From: Streptomyces sp. CMB-StM0423
GTDB taxonomy: Bacteria; Actinomycetota; Actinomycetes; Streptomycetales; Streptomycetaceae
Direction: 5' to 3'
DNA length: 64,000 bases
Assembly: GCF_002847285.1 (NCBI RefSeq)
Contig: NZ_CP025407.1
Location: forward strand, 7,629,001 to 7,693,000
This document shows, piece by piece, positions 17,412 to 24,963 of the stretch. Within the stretch, counting starts at the first letter, position 1; each line of letters starts with the position of its first letter. The translations under genes and the position numbers were made by a program. Under the pieces are notes generated by a model that saw only the letters and a list, made by a program, of their open reading frames with translations, had not been told where the DNA came from and did no database searches.

Positions 17412-18152
17412 TTACGGTTTGTGGGTTACCCAGAGCAGTTCCGCCGGCCAGCGGTGTGCCCAGTCGGGTGGGTCGGTTTCGTTGTAGCCGTTGGGTGTTC
17501 CGGCTTCGGGCCGCGGCTCGATGAGGTCGTCGACGATGAGACCCGCGCCGCGCAGGACCTTGACCCAGTCGCCGTAGGTGAGCTGATAGCTGGTCGCGCC
17601 GTCGTCTTCGGCGATGGTGTTCAGCCCGAAGTAGTCCTGCTGCAGCGTCGTGGTCACGCGGCCGGCGGCTTCGTCGTAGCAAGCTTCGAACCATGGGCTG
17701 GCGACGTTGAACACCAGACGCCCGCCTCGGTCCAGGACGCGCGCGGCCTCCGGGACGGCCAGGTGCGGGGGCGCCCAACTGAGCCCACCGAAGTCGCAGA
17801 ACACCAGGTCGAAGCTGTCGGCGGCGAAGGGGAGTCGTTCGGCGGCGCCTTGCACCAGCGGGTAGCGGGCTGCTCCCATCGTGCGGGTGGCTGCGGCGAG
17901 CTGGGCCTCGGACAGGTCGAGCCCGACCACGGTGGCGCCCTCGGCGGCGAGCGCCCTGGACCACTGGCCGGCGCCGCAGCCGAGTTCGAGGACGCGCTTG
18001 CCGGTGACATCGCCGAGGGCGTGCAGGTGCGCGTCGGGGATGGAGTACATGCCCCACAGCCGGGGTGTGGCGCCGATTCGCGGGTCGTGCTTGTGCTGGT
18101 AGGCGCTGCTGATCTGGTTCCAGAGCCGCCGGTTGGCGGGGATGCTGTCCAC
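17412..18152 (-). CDS. Class I SAM-dependent methyltransferase
   Basis: This 246-residue protein starts at GTG 18152. The N-terminal helix RRLWNQISSAYQ and motif I VLELGCGAGQWSRALA are followed by VVGLDLSEAQL (acidic SAM-ribose residue), then FDLVFCDFGGLSW and VLDRGGRLVFNVASPW, all in family order. The methyl acceptor is unknown. The product resembles stand-alone small-molecule methyltransferases of the UbiE/COQ5 type. A longer start at 18302 is possible, but the extra 50 residues are proline/arginine-rich and overlap the divergent GNAT leader. Confidence 0.85.
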   Translation of the reverse strand: MDSIPANRRLWNQISSAYQHKHDPRIGATPRLWGMYSIPDAHLHALGDVTGKRVLELGCGAGQWSRALAAEGATVVGLDLSEAQLAAATRTMGAARYPLVQGAAERLPFAADSFDLVFCDFGGLSWAPPHLAVPEAARVLDRGGRLVFNVASPWFEACYDEAAGRVTTTLQQDYFGLNTIAEDDGATSYQLTYGDWVKVLRGAGLIVDDLIEPRPEAGTPNGYNETDPPDWAHRWPAELLWVTHKP

Positions 18153-18385
18153 GTGCCGACTCCAGCACTGCCTGCCGGGGGCGGTCAAACACGATGAGGG
18201 CACTGGCCGGCCCCCGCCTCGGTTCGGCCCCGGCTCGGCCCGTGATCCGCCGGACGAGCCCCGGGGTATGTCCGGTGGATCGGACAGCGATCGGACCCAC
18301 AAAGGGACCAGAATGCCTTGGACTGCGGATCGGCCGGTCGCGCAGTATGGCGGCCCGGTGTTTCCTGCGGGGGAGAAGGTCGTTG

Positions 18386-18946
18386 GTGGATGTGGTCCTG
18401 GAGACGGAGCGGCTGGTGCTGCGCCGTTTCACCGAGGCTGAGGTGGACATTCTGGTCGAGCTGGACAGCGATCCCGAAGTGATGCGCTTCCTGACCGGTG
18501 AACCTACGGCGCGTGCCCAGATCGAGGACGAGGTGCTGCCGAAGATCCTGCGGGACTACCGTCTGGGGCCGGCGGGGCGATGGGCCGCCATCGAGCGCTC
18601 CTCCGGGGAGTTCGTGGGATGGCTGAGTCTGCAGCCGCCCCGGGACGGCAGCGTCGAGCACGTGGAGCTCGGATACCGGTTCAAGGCGTCGGTCTGGGGC
18701 CGGGGCTACGCCACGGAAGGAGCCCGCGCGTTGATCCGCATGGGGTTCACCGAGCTCGGCGTCCAGCGTGTGTGGGCGCAGACCATGGCGGTCAACACGG
18801 CCTCCCGCCGAGTCATGGAGCGGGTTGGCCTGAAGTACGTGAGGACCTTCCATCTGGACTTCGACGACCCGCTTCCGGGCAGCGAGCACGGCGAGGTCGA
18901 GTACGAGCTGTGCCGTGCCGACTGGGCCGCCGGTCAGGACATTTGA
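18386..18946 (+). CDS. GNAT N-acetyltransferase, RimJ/RimL-like
   Basis: This 186-residue protein starts at GTG 18386 with AGAAGG six bases upstream (TTG at 18383 also possible). The start is VVLETERLVLRRFTEAEVD, the acetyl-CoA motif is SVWGRGYATEGARAL, and the C-terminal ANTASRRVMERVGL-like segment reads VNTASRRVMERVGLKYV. This is the RimJ/L ribosomal-protein or small-molecule N-acetylating subgroup. It lies divergent from the methyltransferase and is not obviously part of the biosynthetic cluster. Confidence 0.88.
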   Translation: MDVVLETERLVLRRFTEAEVDILVELDSDPEVMRFLTGEPTARAQIEDEVLPKILRDYRLGPAGRWAAIERSSGEFVGWLSLQPPRDGSVEHVELGYRFKASVWGRGYATEGARALIRMGFTELGVQRVWAQTMAVNTASRRVMERVGLKYVRTFHLDFDDPLPGSEHGEVEYELCRADWAAGQDI

Positions 18947-19148
18947 GGGGAGTGTCGACTCGGTCTGCCACTTCCCGGAGCGCGCAGGCAGCCTGCGCAC
19001 CGCGCTCGCCCGCAGGGCTTTCGGGGGAGCCGCGGCCGATCAGCCCACACCGGCTGCCGCCTGCACTACTCTTGCTCGCTGCGAAACCCGAGCAAGTGCG
19101 CCCGCCTGAGACCGGCTCGTCGCCGTATCCGCCCGGAAAGGCCCACGC

Positions 19149-20249
19149 GTGACATCGCACCAGAACTACGCCCCGCAGGGGACCGGCCACCCGCTCGCCG
19201 CCTACGGCTGGACCGGGGAACGAGAGGCGGACTTCGCCCCGTTCGCCGCAGCCGGGCTCGTCCCGGGGCGCGTGGCGCGGGTCGATCTCGGCCGCTGCGA
19301 CGTCGTCGTTCCGGACCCCTCCGGCGCCGGGGTACATACCGTCCGAGCTGAGACGGCGCCCGTGCTGGACCCCGACCCGGTCAACTGCCCCTGCACCGGC
19401 GACTGGGCCGCGGTCGATCCCGGTTCGCGGGGCCCGGTCGCGCTCGCCGCACTCCTGCCGCGCAGCACCGCGCTCGTCCGGAACAGTGCCGGGTCCGCGT
19501 CGGACGGGCAGGCGCTCGCCGTCAACGTCGACGCCGTGCTGATCGCGTCCTCGCTCGCCGCGAAGCCGGACCTCGGGCGTATCGAGCGCTGTCTGGCGCT
19601 GGCCTGGGAGAGCGGGGCGCAGCCGGTCGTCGTGCTGACCAAGGCCGACGTCGCCCGCGACCGGAGCCACGCCGACGACGTGCAGGCCGCGGCGCCCGGT
19701 GTGACGGTCCTTGTCGTCAGCGCGGTGAGCGGGGAGGGCATGGACCTGCTCCGCGCGTGCCTGCCCGGCACGACCGCGCTGATCGGCCCGTCCGGCGCCG
19801 GGAAGTCGACCCTGACCAACGCCCTGGCCGGGGCCGAGGTGATGGCCGTGGGGGAGACCCGGGAACGGGACGAGAAGGGCCGTCACACCACGACGGCCCG
19901 CGAGCTGATCGCGGTCCCGGGCGGCGTCATCATCGACACGCCGGGGCTGCGCAGCGTCGGCCTGTACGGCGGCGACGGGCTGGAGCGGACGTTCGCGGAC
20001 GTCGAAGCGCTCGCCGCCGAATGCCGGTACCACGACTGCGCGCACGACGCGGAACCGCAGTGCGCGGTGAAGGCCGCCATCGAGGACGGGCTGCTCCCCG
20101 CGCGGCGCCTGGTGAGCTACAACAAACTGCTACGCGAGAACGAGAGGATCGCGGCTCGCTCCGACGCCCGGCTCGCCGCCGAGCGGGCGCGCCAGGGGAA
20201 GCACCGGTGGAAGCTCATGAAGGCGGAGTCGGGCAAACCGCGCCCCTGA
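19149..20249 (+). CDS. rsgA: Ribosome small-subunit-dependent GTPase A
   Basis: This 366-residue protein has the circularly permuted GTPase order of RsgA/YjeQ: an N-terminal OB-like domain, then G4 (LTKAD near 163), G1 (GPSGAGKSTL near 212), G3 (DTPGLR near 262) and a C-terminal zinc motif C-x4-C-x-H-x5-C (CRYHDCAHDAEPQC). RsgA acts late in 30S maturation. Start GTG 19149 follows GGAAAGG. Its end is 11 bp from the convergent P450 gene, so it marks the left border of the biosynthetic cluster. Confidence 0.95.
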   Translation: MTSHQNYAPQGTGHPLAAYGWTGEREADFAPFAAAGLVPGRVARVDLGRCDVVVPDPSGAGVHTVRAETAPVLDPDPVNCPCTGDWAAVDPGSRGPVALAALLPRSTALVRNSAGSASDGQALAVNVDAVLIASSLAAKPDLGRIERCLALAWESGAQPVVVLTKADVARDRSHADDVQAAAPGVTVLVVSAVSGEGMDLLRACLPGTTALIGPSGAGKSTLTNALAGAEVMAVGETRERDEKGRHTTTARELIAVPGGVIIDTPGLRSVGLYGGDGLERTFADVEALAAECRYHDCAHDAEPQCAVKAAIEDGLLPARRLVSYNKLLRENERIAARSDARLAAERARQGKHRWKLMKAESGKPRP

Positions 20250-20260
20250 GAGCCCCGGGG

Positions 20261-21472
20261 TCAGTTCCAGGACGCGAGTACGGCCGACGGCCCGCGGTAC
20301 CACCAGCCGCGGTACTCGGGGACGGCGTACGGCCGCACGGCCGGGTCCGACGCCACGGCCAGGACCATCGCGTCCGCGAGCCGGCGGCTCAGCGCGGCGC
20401 CTATGCAGCCGTGTGCGCCGGCCCCGAACGACAGATGCGCCCGGTCGCCGCGGTCCGGTACGAAGGCGTCGCCGTCCGGCCAGCGCCGCGGGTCCCGGTT
20501 CGCGCTGGGCAGCACCCCGATGACCCGGGTACCGGCCTCGATCGCGACGCCCGAGAGTTCGGTGCCGACCCGCGCCTCGCGGGTGATGCCGCCGATCGGC
20601 GACTCCCAGCGCAACGCCTCGTCCACGAAGCTCTGGCGCAGGGCCGGCGATGCTGCCAGCCGCCGGCGCATTTCGCCGTCCGCGGTGAGCACGCACGCCA
20701 GCACTGTACTCAGCCCTTCCCGTGGCCCCGCGTCCGCCCCGATGATCATGAACTCGACCATCCGGCGCGTCTCGTCCTGCGAACTCGACGCTTTCGCCAT
20801 ACAGCCCAGCACCGTGTCCGGGCGCGCACGCCGCCTGCCCGCGACGTACTCCGCGACCATCGACAGGATCTCGGCGCGGACACCGTCGACGTCGTCCCGG
20901 GGGGTGCCGAACTCGCGGAAGTCGAAGGCGCCCTCGCTCACCAGCGGGCCCCAGCGGTCCATCTGCGCCGGCGTCACGGTGTCCTCGCAGCCGAGCAGGT
21001 CGATGGTGGCCCGGGCGACCAGCGGGACGCAGAACTCGGCCGCGAGGTCGCACGGCGTGCCGTCCGCATACGACCCGCGCAACTCCGCGTAACGCCCCGC
21101 GACCTCGGCCGGCATCCGGGGGTCGGCGGCCCGGAACGCGGGCAGCATCGCCGACCGTGCGGCGCGGTGCTCCTGCCCCTCGCTGTGGAGCATGTTGGGC
21201 CCGACGAACCGGGTCAGATAGCTGTCCGGCTGGTCCGAGCGGAACAACTCCGCGGTGGAGACCACCGTCTGCACGTCGGCCCAGCGCAGCGCGAGCAGCG
21301 CTTCGAGTTCGGTGCACACCGCCACCGGGCTCTCCTCCCGCAGGCGTCGCAGCACCGGGTTGGGGTCGGCCTCGAGTTCGGCGAGGGCGACCTCCGCCGG
21401 GGCGTGCCGTTCGCCGAGCCGGTCCCGGATCTCGCTGAACGGCACCGCCGTCCTCTCGCGCGAAGCGGTCAC
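20261..21472 (-). CDS. Cytochrome P450, biosynthetic tailoring type
   Basis: This 403-residue soluble P450 has the ExxR pair E285-x-x-R288 (DEALRW), the heme loop LSFGAGAHGCIGA with Cys356, and a C-helix motif HSEGQEHRAAR. The I-helix is unusual: near 245-256 it reads GADAGPREGLST, so the usual acid-Thr pair for oxygen activation is displaced to Glu-Gly. This is seen in some P450s acting on carrier-bound substrates or doing atypical chemistry (inference). The GTG start overlaps the stop of the diiron oxygenase (GTGA). It is the last gene of a four-gene leftward operon: ACP, ligase, diiron oxygenase, P450. Confidence 0.92.
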   Translation of the reverse strand: MTASRERTAVPFSEIRDRLGERHAPAEVALAELEADPNPVLRRLREESPVAVCTELEALLALRWADVQTVVSTAELFRSDQPDSYLTRFVGPNMLHSEGQEHRAARSAMLPAFRAADPRMPAEVAGRYAELRGSYADGTPCDLAAEFCVPLVARATIDLLGCEDTVTPAQMDRWGPLVSEGAFDFREFGTPRDDVDGVRAEILSMVAEYVAGRRRARPDTVLGCMAKASSSQDETRRMVEFMIIGADAGPREGLSTVLACVLTADGEMRRRLAASPALRQSFVDEALRWESPIGGITREARVGTELSGVAIEAGTRVIGVLPSANRDPRRWPDGDAFVPDRGDRAHLSFGAGAHGCIGAALSRRLADAMVLAVASDPAVRPYAVPEYRGWWYRGPSAVLASWN

Positions 21473-22356
21473 AGCCCGGGAATTGTGTTGTCCGAGAAAA
21501 TACCCTGCTTGACGAAGAAACCCATCGGCTTACGCACCGCACGCCGCACCGCTTCCTTGCGTCCGGGGTGGGCGAGCACCCGGGTGCGAAGCCCCGGCAT
21601 GTCGCCGAGCCCGGCGTCGCGATAGACGACGGAGCTGCAGAAGGAATTCAGGATCACGGCTATGTAGTCCTTGAGGTAGGACTCGACCTCGCCCCGCTGC
21701 TCTTCCGTCATCGACGGACGGGCACGCTCATAGAGCATGCTCACCAGTTCGCGGCCGAACGCGATGTGCCGGGACTCGTCACGGTGGTGGACCCGGTTGA
21801 TCTCGCGGATGGTCTCGTGGAGCAGTGCGTCGCCCGCCATGGTCATGTTGTAGTGGTCCACCAGCTCCTCGAAAATCAGGATCCGGCTGAACACCAGGAA
21901 GTTGGCGAGGTCGGTCTCCTTCTCCGACTCGCCCTTGATCCGGAGCGTCGAGTAGAGCTTTCCGCCGTAGCGCAGACAGAACTCGGCGAAGAACCACATG
22001 TGCTCGTTCTCTTCGCCGATGAAGTGGTGGAAGAACTCGGACGTCTCCTCGAACCCGCGGGTGTGGATCCGGTCGATGACCTCGTTGAGAAGCTCACGGA
22101 TGCCGTGCACGTTCATGCTGTAGAAGTTGATGCTCTCCCACTTGCTGAGCGTCATCTTCTGCGACTCGGTCAACTCGTTCTCGAGTTCGGTGCCGTGGAT
22201 GCTGAGCAGCGATGGTGACATCCAGTAGGCGTTCTCCGGCAGGGAGTCCGGCCAGTCGAAATGGGTGTACGGGTTGTAGTGGTCGGTGACGGACTTCTCG
22301 GTCAGCCGCTCGAGCACTGCGGAGAAACGGTCCGACGATTCGGTCGTGGTGGTCAT
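21469..22356 (-). CDS. AurF-like diiron N-oxygenase
   Basis: This 295-residue protein is of the AurF/CmlI type. Ligand motifs are visible: ExxH at Glu116-His119 (GEENEHMWF), Glu163/164 (IFEELVDHYN), and His190-x3-Glu194-x2-His197 (VHHRDESRHIAFG). Relatives oxidise aryl or carrier-bound amines to hydroxylamine, nitroso or nitro groups using a peroxo-diiron centre. Here it is translated between the ligase and the P450, so a carrier-bound amino acid is the likeliest substrate (inference). It starts at ATG 22356, 20 bp after the ligase stop. Confidence 0.88.
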   Translation of the reverse strand: MTTTTESSDRFSAVLERLTEKSVTDHYNPYTHFDWPDSLPENAYWMSPSLLSIHGTELENELTESQKMTLSKWESINFYSMNVHGIRELLNEVIDRIHTRGFEETSEFFHHFIGEENEHMWFFAEFCLRYGGKLYSTLRIKGESEKETDLANFLVFSRILIFEELVDHYNMTMAGDALLHETIREINRVHHRDESRHIAFGRELVSMLYERARPSMTEEQRGEVESYLKDYIAVILNSFCSSVVYRDAGLGDMPGLRTRVLAHPGRKEAVRRAVRKPMGFFVKQGIFSDNTIPGL

Positions 22357-22375
22357 GTGACTCCTGTCCTCTTGC

Positions 22376-23128
22376 CTACGCCGACTCGTGCCGACTGCGG
22401 ATCAGCGCGTCGACCCAGCGTTCCAGACCGAAGGCGATGCAGCCGGTGAAGGCGTGCGTCCCGTCTGCGAGCCTGATGTCGCAGCGCTCACCGAAGAAGT
22501 TCCGGTGCGAGTTCACGGAGGCGATGGCCAGGCCGCTCGCATCTGTGAACTCCTGCTTCGTCGGGAACAGCTTCTGGTGGAGCAGCCGCTCGTCGTCCTT
22601 CTTGAAGAACGGATCGGTGGCGATCAGGAAGTCACCGCTGGTGCCGAGCGACGCGGCGATGTCGCTGATCGCCTCCCGGCCCTCGTCCAGGAACGCCCGG
22701 ACCTCGGCCTGGCCGCCGATCATCACCACTTCGCGCATCTGGAACTCCCGCTGCCGGCGCAGCGGCGTATACTCGCGTTCCCGCCGGCGGCACGTCTGCC
22801 GCACGGTGAGCAGCGTCCGGTCCCCGACGGTGGACCCGGCACGGGAGAAGTAGGCGCCGTAGCAGGACGCGGAGGTGAGTACGAGATCGTCGTCGCCGGG
22901 ATTGTCCAGCCAGGGCGTGACGCGGTGCGCGAGCTGCGGGAAGCTGTCGAAGTAGTCGATGCGGGACAGGTCCGCGACGGTCAGCAGCTCGGCGTGCCGC
23001 TCGGCGGGCGCGCCGATCCGCGCCGCCCACTCCAGCGCCAGCGCGTCCACGGACTCGAGGATCCGGAATTCCTCGGCGGACAGCGAGCCCAGCCCCCGTC
23101 CGGCGGTGACCGCCTGCCCGGGCGTCAT
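22376..23128 (-). CDS. Amino acid:[carrier protein] ligase-like (class II tRNA-synthetase homologue)
   Basis: The 250-residue protein has the catalytic fold of the truncated seryl-tRNA-synthetase homologues that charge carrier proteins instead of tRNA. Seen: a motif-2-like region QFQMREVVMIGGQAEVRAFL, TDPFF, KQEF, IASVNSHRNFFGERCDI, and a motif-3-like FTGCIAFGLERWVDAL. Cys89, Glu133 and Cys230 have spacings (44 and 141) close to the Cys-Glu-Cys zinc set of the known rhizobial enzymes (45 and 148), where zinc binds the amino group of a small amino acid. It lacks a tRNA-binding arm. The ATG overlaps the stop of the carrier-protein gene (ATGA). I infer that it loads an amino acid such as glycine, alanine or serine onto that carrier. 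Confidence 0.8.
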   Translation of the reverse strand: MTPGQAVTAGRGLGSLSAEEFRILESVDALALEWAARIGAPAERHAELLTVADLSRIDYFDSFPQLAHRVTPWLDNPGDDDLVLTSASCYGAYFSRAGSTVGDRTLLTVRQTCRRREREYTPLRRQREFQMREVVMIGGQAEVRAFLDEGREAISDIAASLGTSGDFLIATDPFFKKDDERLLHQKLFPTKQEFTDASGLAIASVNSHRNFFGERCDIRLADGTHAFTGCIAFGLERWVDALIRSRHESA

Positions 23129-23391
23129 TCCGCCACCTGCGCCGAGGGCGCGTCCGAGCCGAAGAAGATCTCCGTAAGCCCTTCGATGGTACGGAGCTTG
23201 CCGATCGGGACCGAGTCGAGGTCGGGCTCACGGCCCGTGGCGTCGATCAGGTTCTGCATGAACGTGATGAATGCCAGCGAGTTGATCAGCCGGGAATCGA
23301 TTAAGTCCACGTCGGCCGGAATGTTCACGAGTTCCGGGTGGAACGTCGACAGCACTTCGCGGATCTGGGCTTCCCCGTTGCCATTGCTCAT
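23125..23391 (-). CDS. Acyl/aminoacyl carrier protein, partner of the ligase
   Basis: This 88-residue carrier protein has its phosphopantetheine serine at Ser38 in LIDSRLINSLAFITF, a divergent DSL-type motif like those of carriers charged by amino acid:carrier-protein ligases. It is first in the operon and overlaps the ligase gene, so the two are almost surely partners. The ATG at 23391 is chosen (AAGG upstream); an in-frame TTG at 23442 would add 17 residues. Upstream lies the left arm of a large inverted repeat. Confidence 0.85.
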   Translation of the reverse strand: MSNGNGEAQIREVLSTFHPELVNIPADVDLIDSRLINSLAFITFMQNLIDATGREPDLDSVPIGKLRTIEGLTEIFFGSDAPSAQVAE

Positions 23392-23506
23392 TGACTGGTA
23401 AATCCTTGCCTGGAGTGCCTTGTGGGCAGCGGAAATAGTCAACGTACCCGATCGGACCGGAAGGCGCGCGTCCCGGCTCCTGCCGCGGGCTCGCCGCCGG
23501 ATCTTC

Positions 23507-23598
23507 CGGTTTCAGTGCGCGCAACAGCGCTTCGGAGATCTCCCCTCCCCCGATGGTGGGACGGAGCCTATGCCAATCTCCGCTGCAGGTGAAGGCCC
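23507..23598 (-). repeat. Left arm of inverted leader repeat
   Basis: Read leftward (toward the carrier-protein gene) it contains, in order, GGGCCTTCACCTG, GAGATTGGCATA, CGGGGGAGGG, GCTGTTGCGCGC and TGAAACCG. The same blocks in the same order occur rightward at 23990-24093. The repeated GGGGGAGGG is a ribosome-site-like sequence. The segment is upstream of the ACP-ligase-oxygenase-P450 operon and probably holds or abuts its promoter. Confidence 0.75.
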
Positions 23599-23989
23599 CC
23601 AGTTGACGGCGATTTTGGGCAGATACCGCGTGGCCCCGTGCGGGTGCTGCGCTGACCTGCTTGTTCGCAGCCCGGAGTACGCGACGGCCGAAGCCTTGCC
23701 GGAGTGGGCGAGAACCGGGGGCGGAGCCACCGGTTTCGCTTTCATGTGACCTGCCCGAGTCGGTTGTGCGGAAATTATCGACCGGTGTGGAAGCGACGCC
23801 GGTGTTTGTTCCGTTTGGAGGTCATGCATCCCGGCCCGACCGGTGTACGCCCGCCGGTCCGCAACCGGGATCGGGGCGTCCGCGACCCGTCTGACCTGCA
23901 AGTCCCGCACGCCGGGGCGCTGATTGCATGTGAAAGCATCGATGCGTCGAAGGAGTTCCGGGGCGCCTGTAAGGTGCGTAAACGAGGCC
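23599..23989. promoter_or_regulatory. Core of the divergent biosynthetic promoter region
   Basis: There is no convincing gene between the two leader arms. The base composition is lower in GC than the flanks (CGATTTTGGGCAGATACC, GTGCGGAAATTATCGACC). The two opposed transcription starts of the cluster probably lie here, with any operator shared by both operons. Confidence 0.5.
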
Positions 23990-24093
23990 GGGCCTTCACC
24001 TGTGGCAGAGATTGGCATACGCTTCCTCCGGCCAGCTTGTCTCGGCAAACGGGGGAGGGCGATCGCTGGTGGCTGTTGCGCGCGGTGAAACCG
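23990..24093 (+). repeat. Right arm of inverted leader repeat
   Basis: Read rightward it carries GGGCCTTCACCTG (23990-24002), GAGATTGGCATA (24008-24019), CGGGGGAGGG (24050-24059), GCTGTTGCGCGC (24072-24083) and TGAAACCG (24086-24093). The matching left arm lies at 23507-23598. The start of the dioxygenase-like gene (GTG 24069) lies inside this arm, so the duplication covers a leader plus the first codons. Confidence 0.75.
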
Positions 24094-24920
24094 GGAGACC
24101 CGGCGAGGCACGGGCGGTGCTCAACCCGGAAGAACCGGACCGTCTCCTTCGATTCGAGTACGACCGGGACAGCGACTACGAAGCCGAAATCGGCATCACG
24201 TTAGCCTTACAGGCACTCGTGCCCCAGGCCAAGCTCCTGAACCCGGACCACCGGATGTTCCAGATGGTCCACCTGATCAGCGAATACTCGTGGTGTTCCA
24301 TGCACCACGAACTCTGCCGCGTCTGTAATGCCCTGGACGAGGACGACTTCGTCCTCGCCGGCCGGCTGCTCAACCGGACCGTCGGGCTCGGGGAATTCCC
24401 CGTGCAGACCGTGCGGTTACTCCAGGAGTCCTTCTCGCAGGCCAGCTTCCTGAGCATGCGCGACGTGCTGATGCCCGAGTCCACCGGCCTCGACTCGCCC
24501 GGCCGCCGTAACCTGCGCCGCGTCTGCACGGCCGTGTGGCGCGCGTTCGAAGCCGCGCTGGAGCGGCACGGCGTCGGCCATCGCGACCTGATCGAGGAAC
24601 TGGGCCGGCTGGAGGCGCCGGCCCCCGGCGAGCGGCTGGCCGTCCTCGCGGAGGTCCGCAACGGCATACACCTGCTCGACTGCAAGACCATGGAGTGGAA
24701 CCAGCTCCACCTGCGCCTGGTCCGCAGCCTCATCGGAGGCCACCCGGCGGCCCGGCCCGGCGACGGGTCCGCGACCCCCGCCGAGCCGCTGAGCATGCGC
24801 GGTGCGCCGATCAGCGGGCTGGAGCGCCTGGCCGAGCACTCGCTCTTCCCCGGCCTCTGGCGGGCCGTGGACGAGACGTACCAGCGGACCTCCCGCCTGG
24901 CCGCGGAGGGCGCGAACTGA
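24069..24920 (+). CDS. Tryptophan 2,3-dioxygenase-superfamily heme protein (divergent)
   Basis: This 283-residue helical protein fits the TDO fold: DHRMFQMVHLISEYSWCSMHHELCR around His68 matches the distal-His/ELWFKQ region, FLSMRDVLMPESTGLDSPGRR matches the FRDYLSPASGFQS block, His214 in WNQLHLRLVRSLIGG matches the proximal heme ligand, and LFPGLWRAVDETY matches the C-terminal FPELW motif. The GTGGSSG substrate loop of true TDOs is not conserved. Start GTG 24069 follows GGGGGAGGG. Relatives in biosynthetic clusters act on tryptophan or tyrosine derivatives, often without ring cleavage. As first gene of the NRPS operon it probably makes or modifies a precursor. Family call moderately sure, reaction unknown. 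Confidence 0.65.
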   Translation: MAVARGETGRPGEARAVLNPEEPDRLLRFEYDRDSDYEAEIGITLALQALVPQAKLLNPDHRMFQMVHLISEYSWCSMHHELCRVCNALDEDDFVLAGRLLNRTVGLGEFPVQTVRLLQESFSQASFLSMRDVLMPESTGLDSPGRRNLRRVCTAVWRAFEAALERHGVGHRDLIEELGRLEAPAPGERLAVLAEVRNGIHLLDCKTMEWNQLHLRLVRSLIGGHPAARPGDGSATPAEPLSMRGAPISGLERLAEHSLFPGLWRAVDETYQRTSRLAAEGAN

Positions 24921-24963
24921 TGGCACACCACAGAGCAGCACCGCGGCCGTCAGGATCCTGGAC

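Noticed and set aside
23228..23524. Possible leader peptide LRALKPEDPAASPRQEPG reading into the carrier-protein gene
   Set aside because: A similar start (LRAVKPGDPA) is found in the right repeat arm, but in the wrong frame for its gene, and both frames run on into sequence without sense; kept only as part of the repeat.
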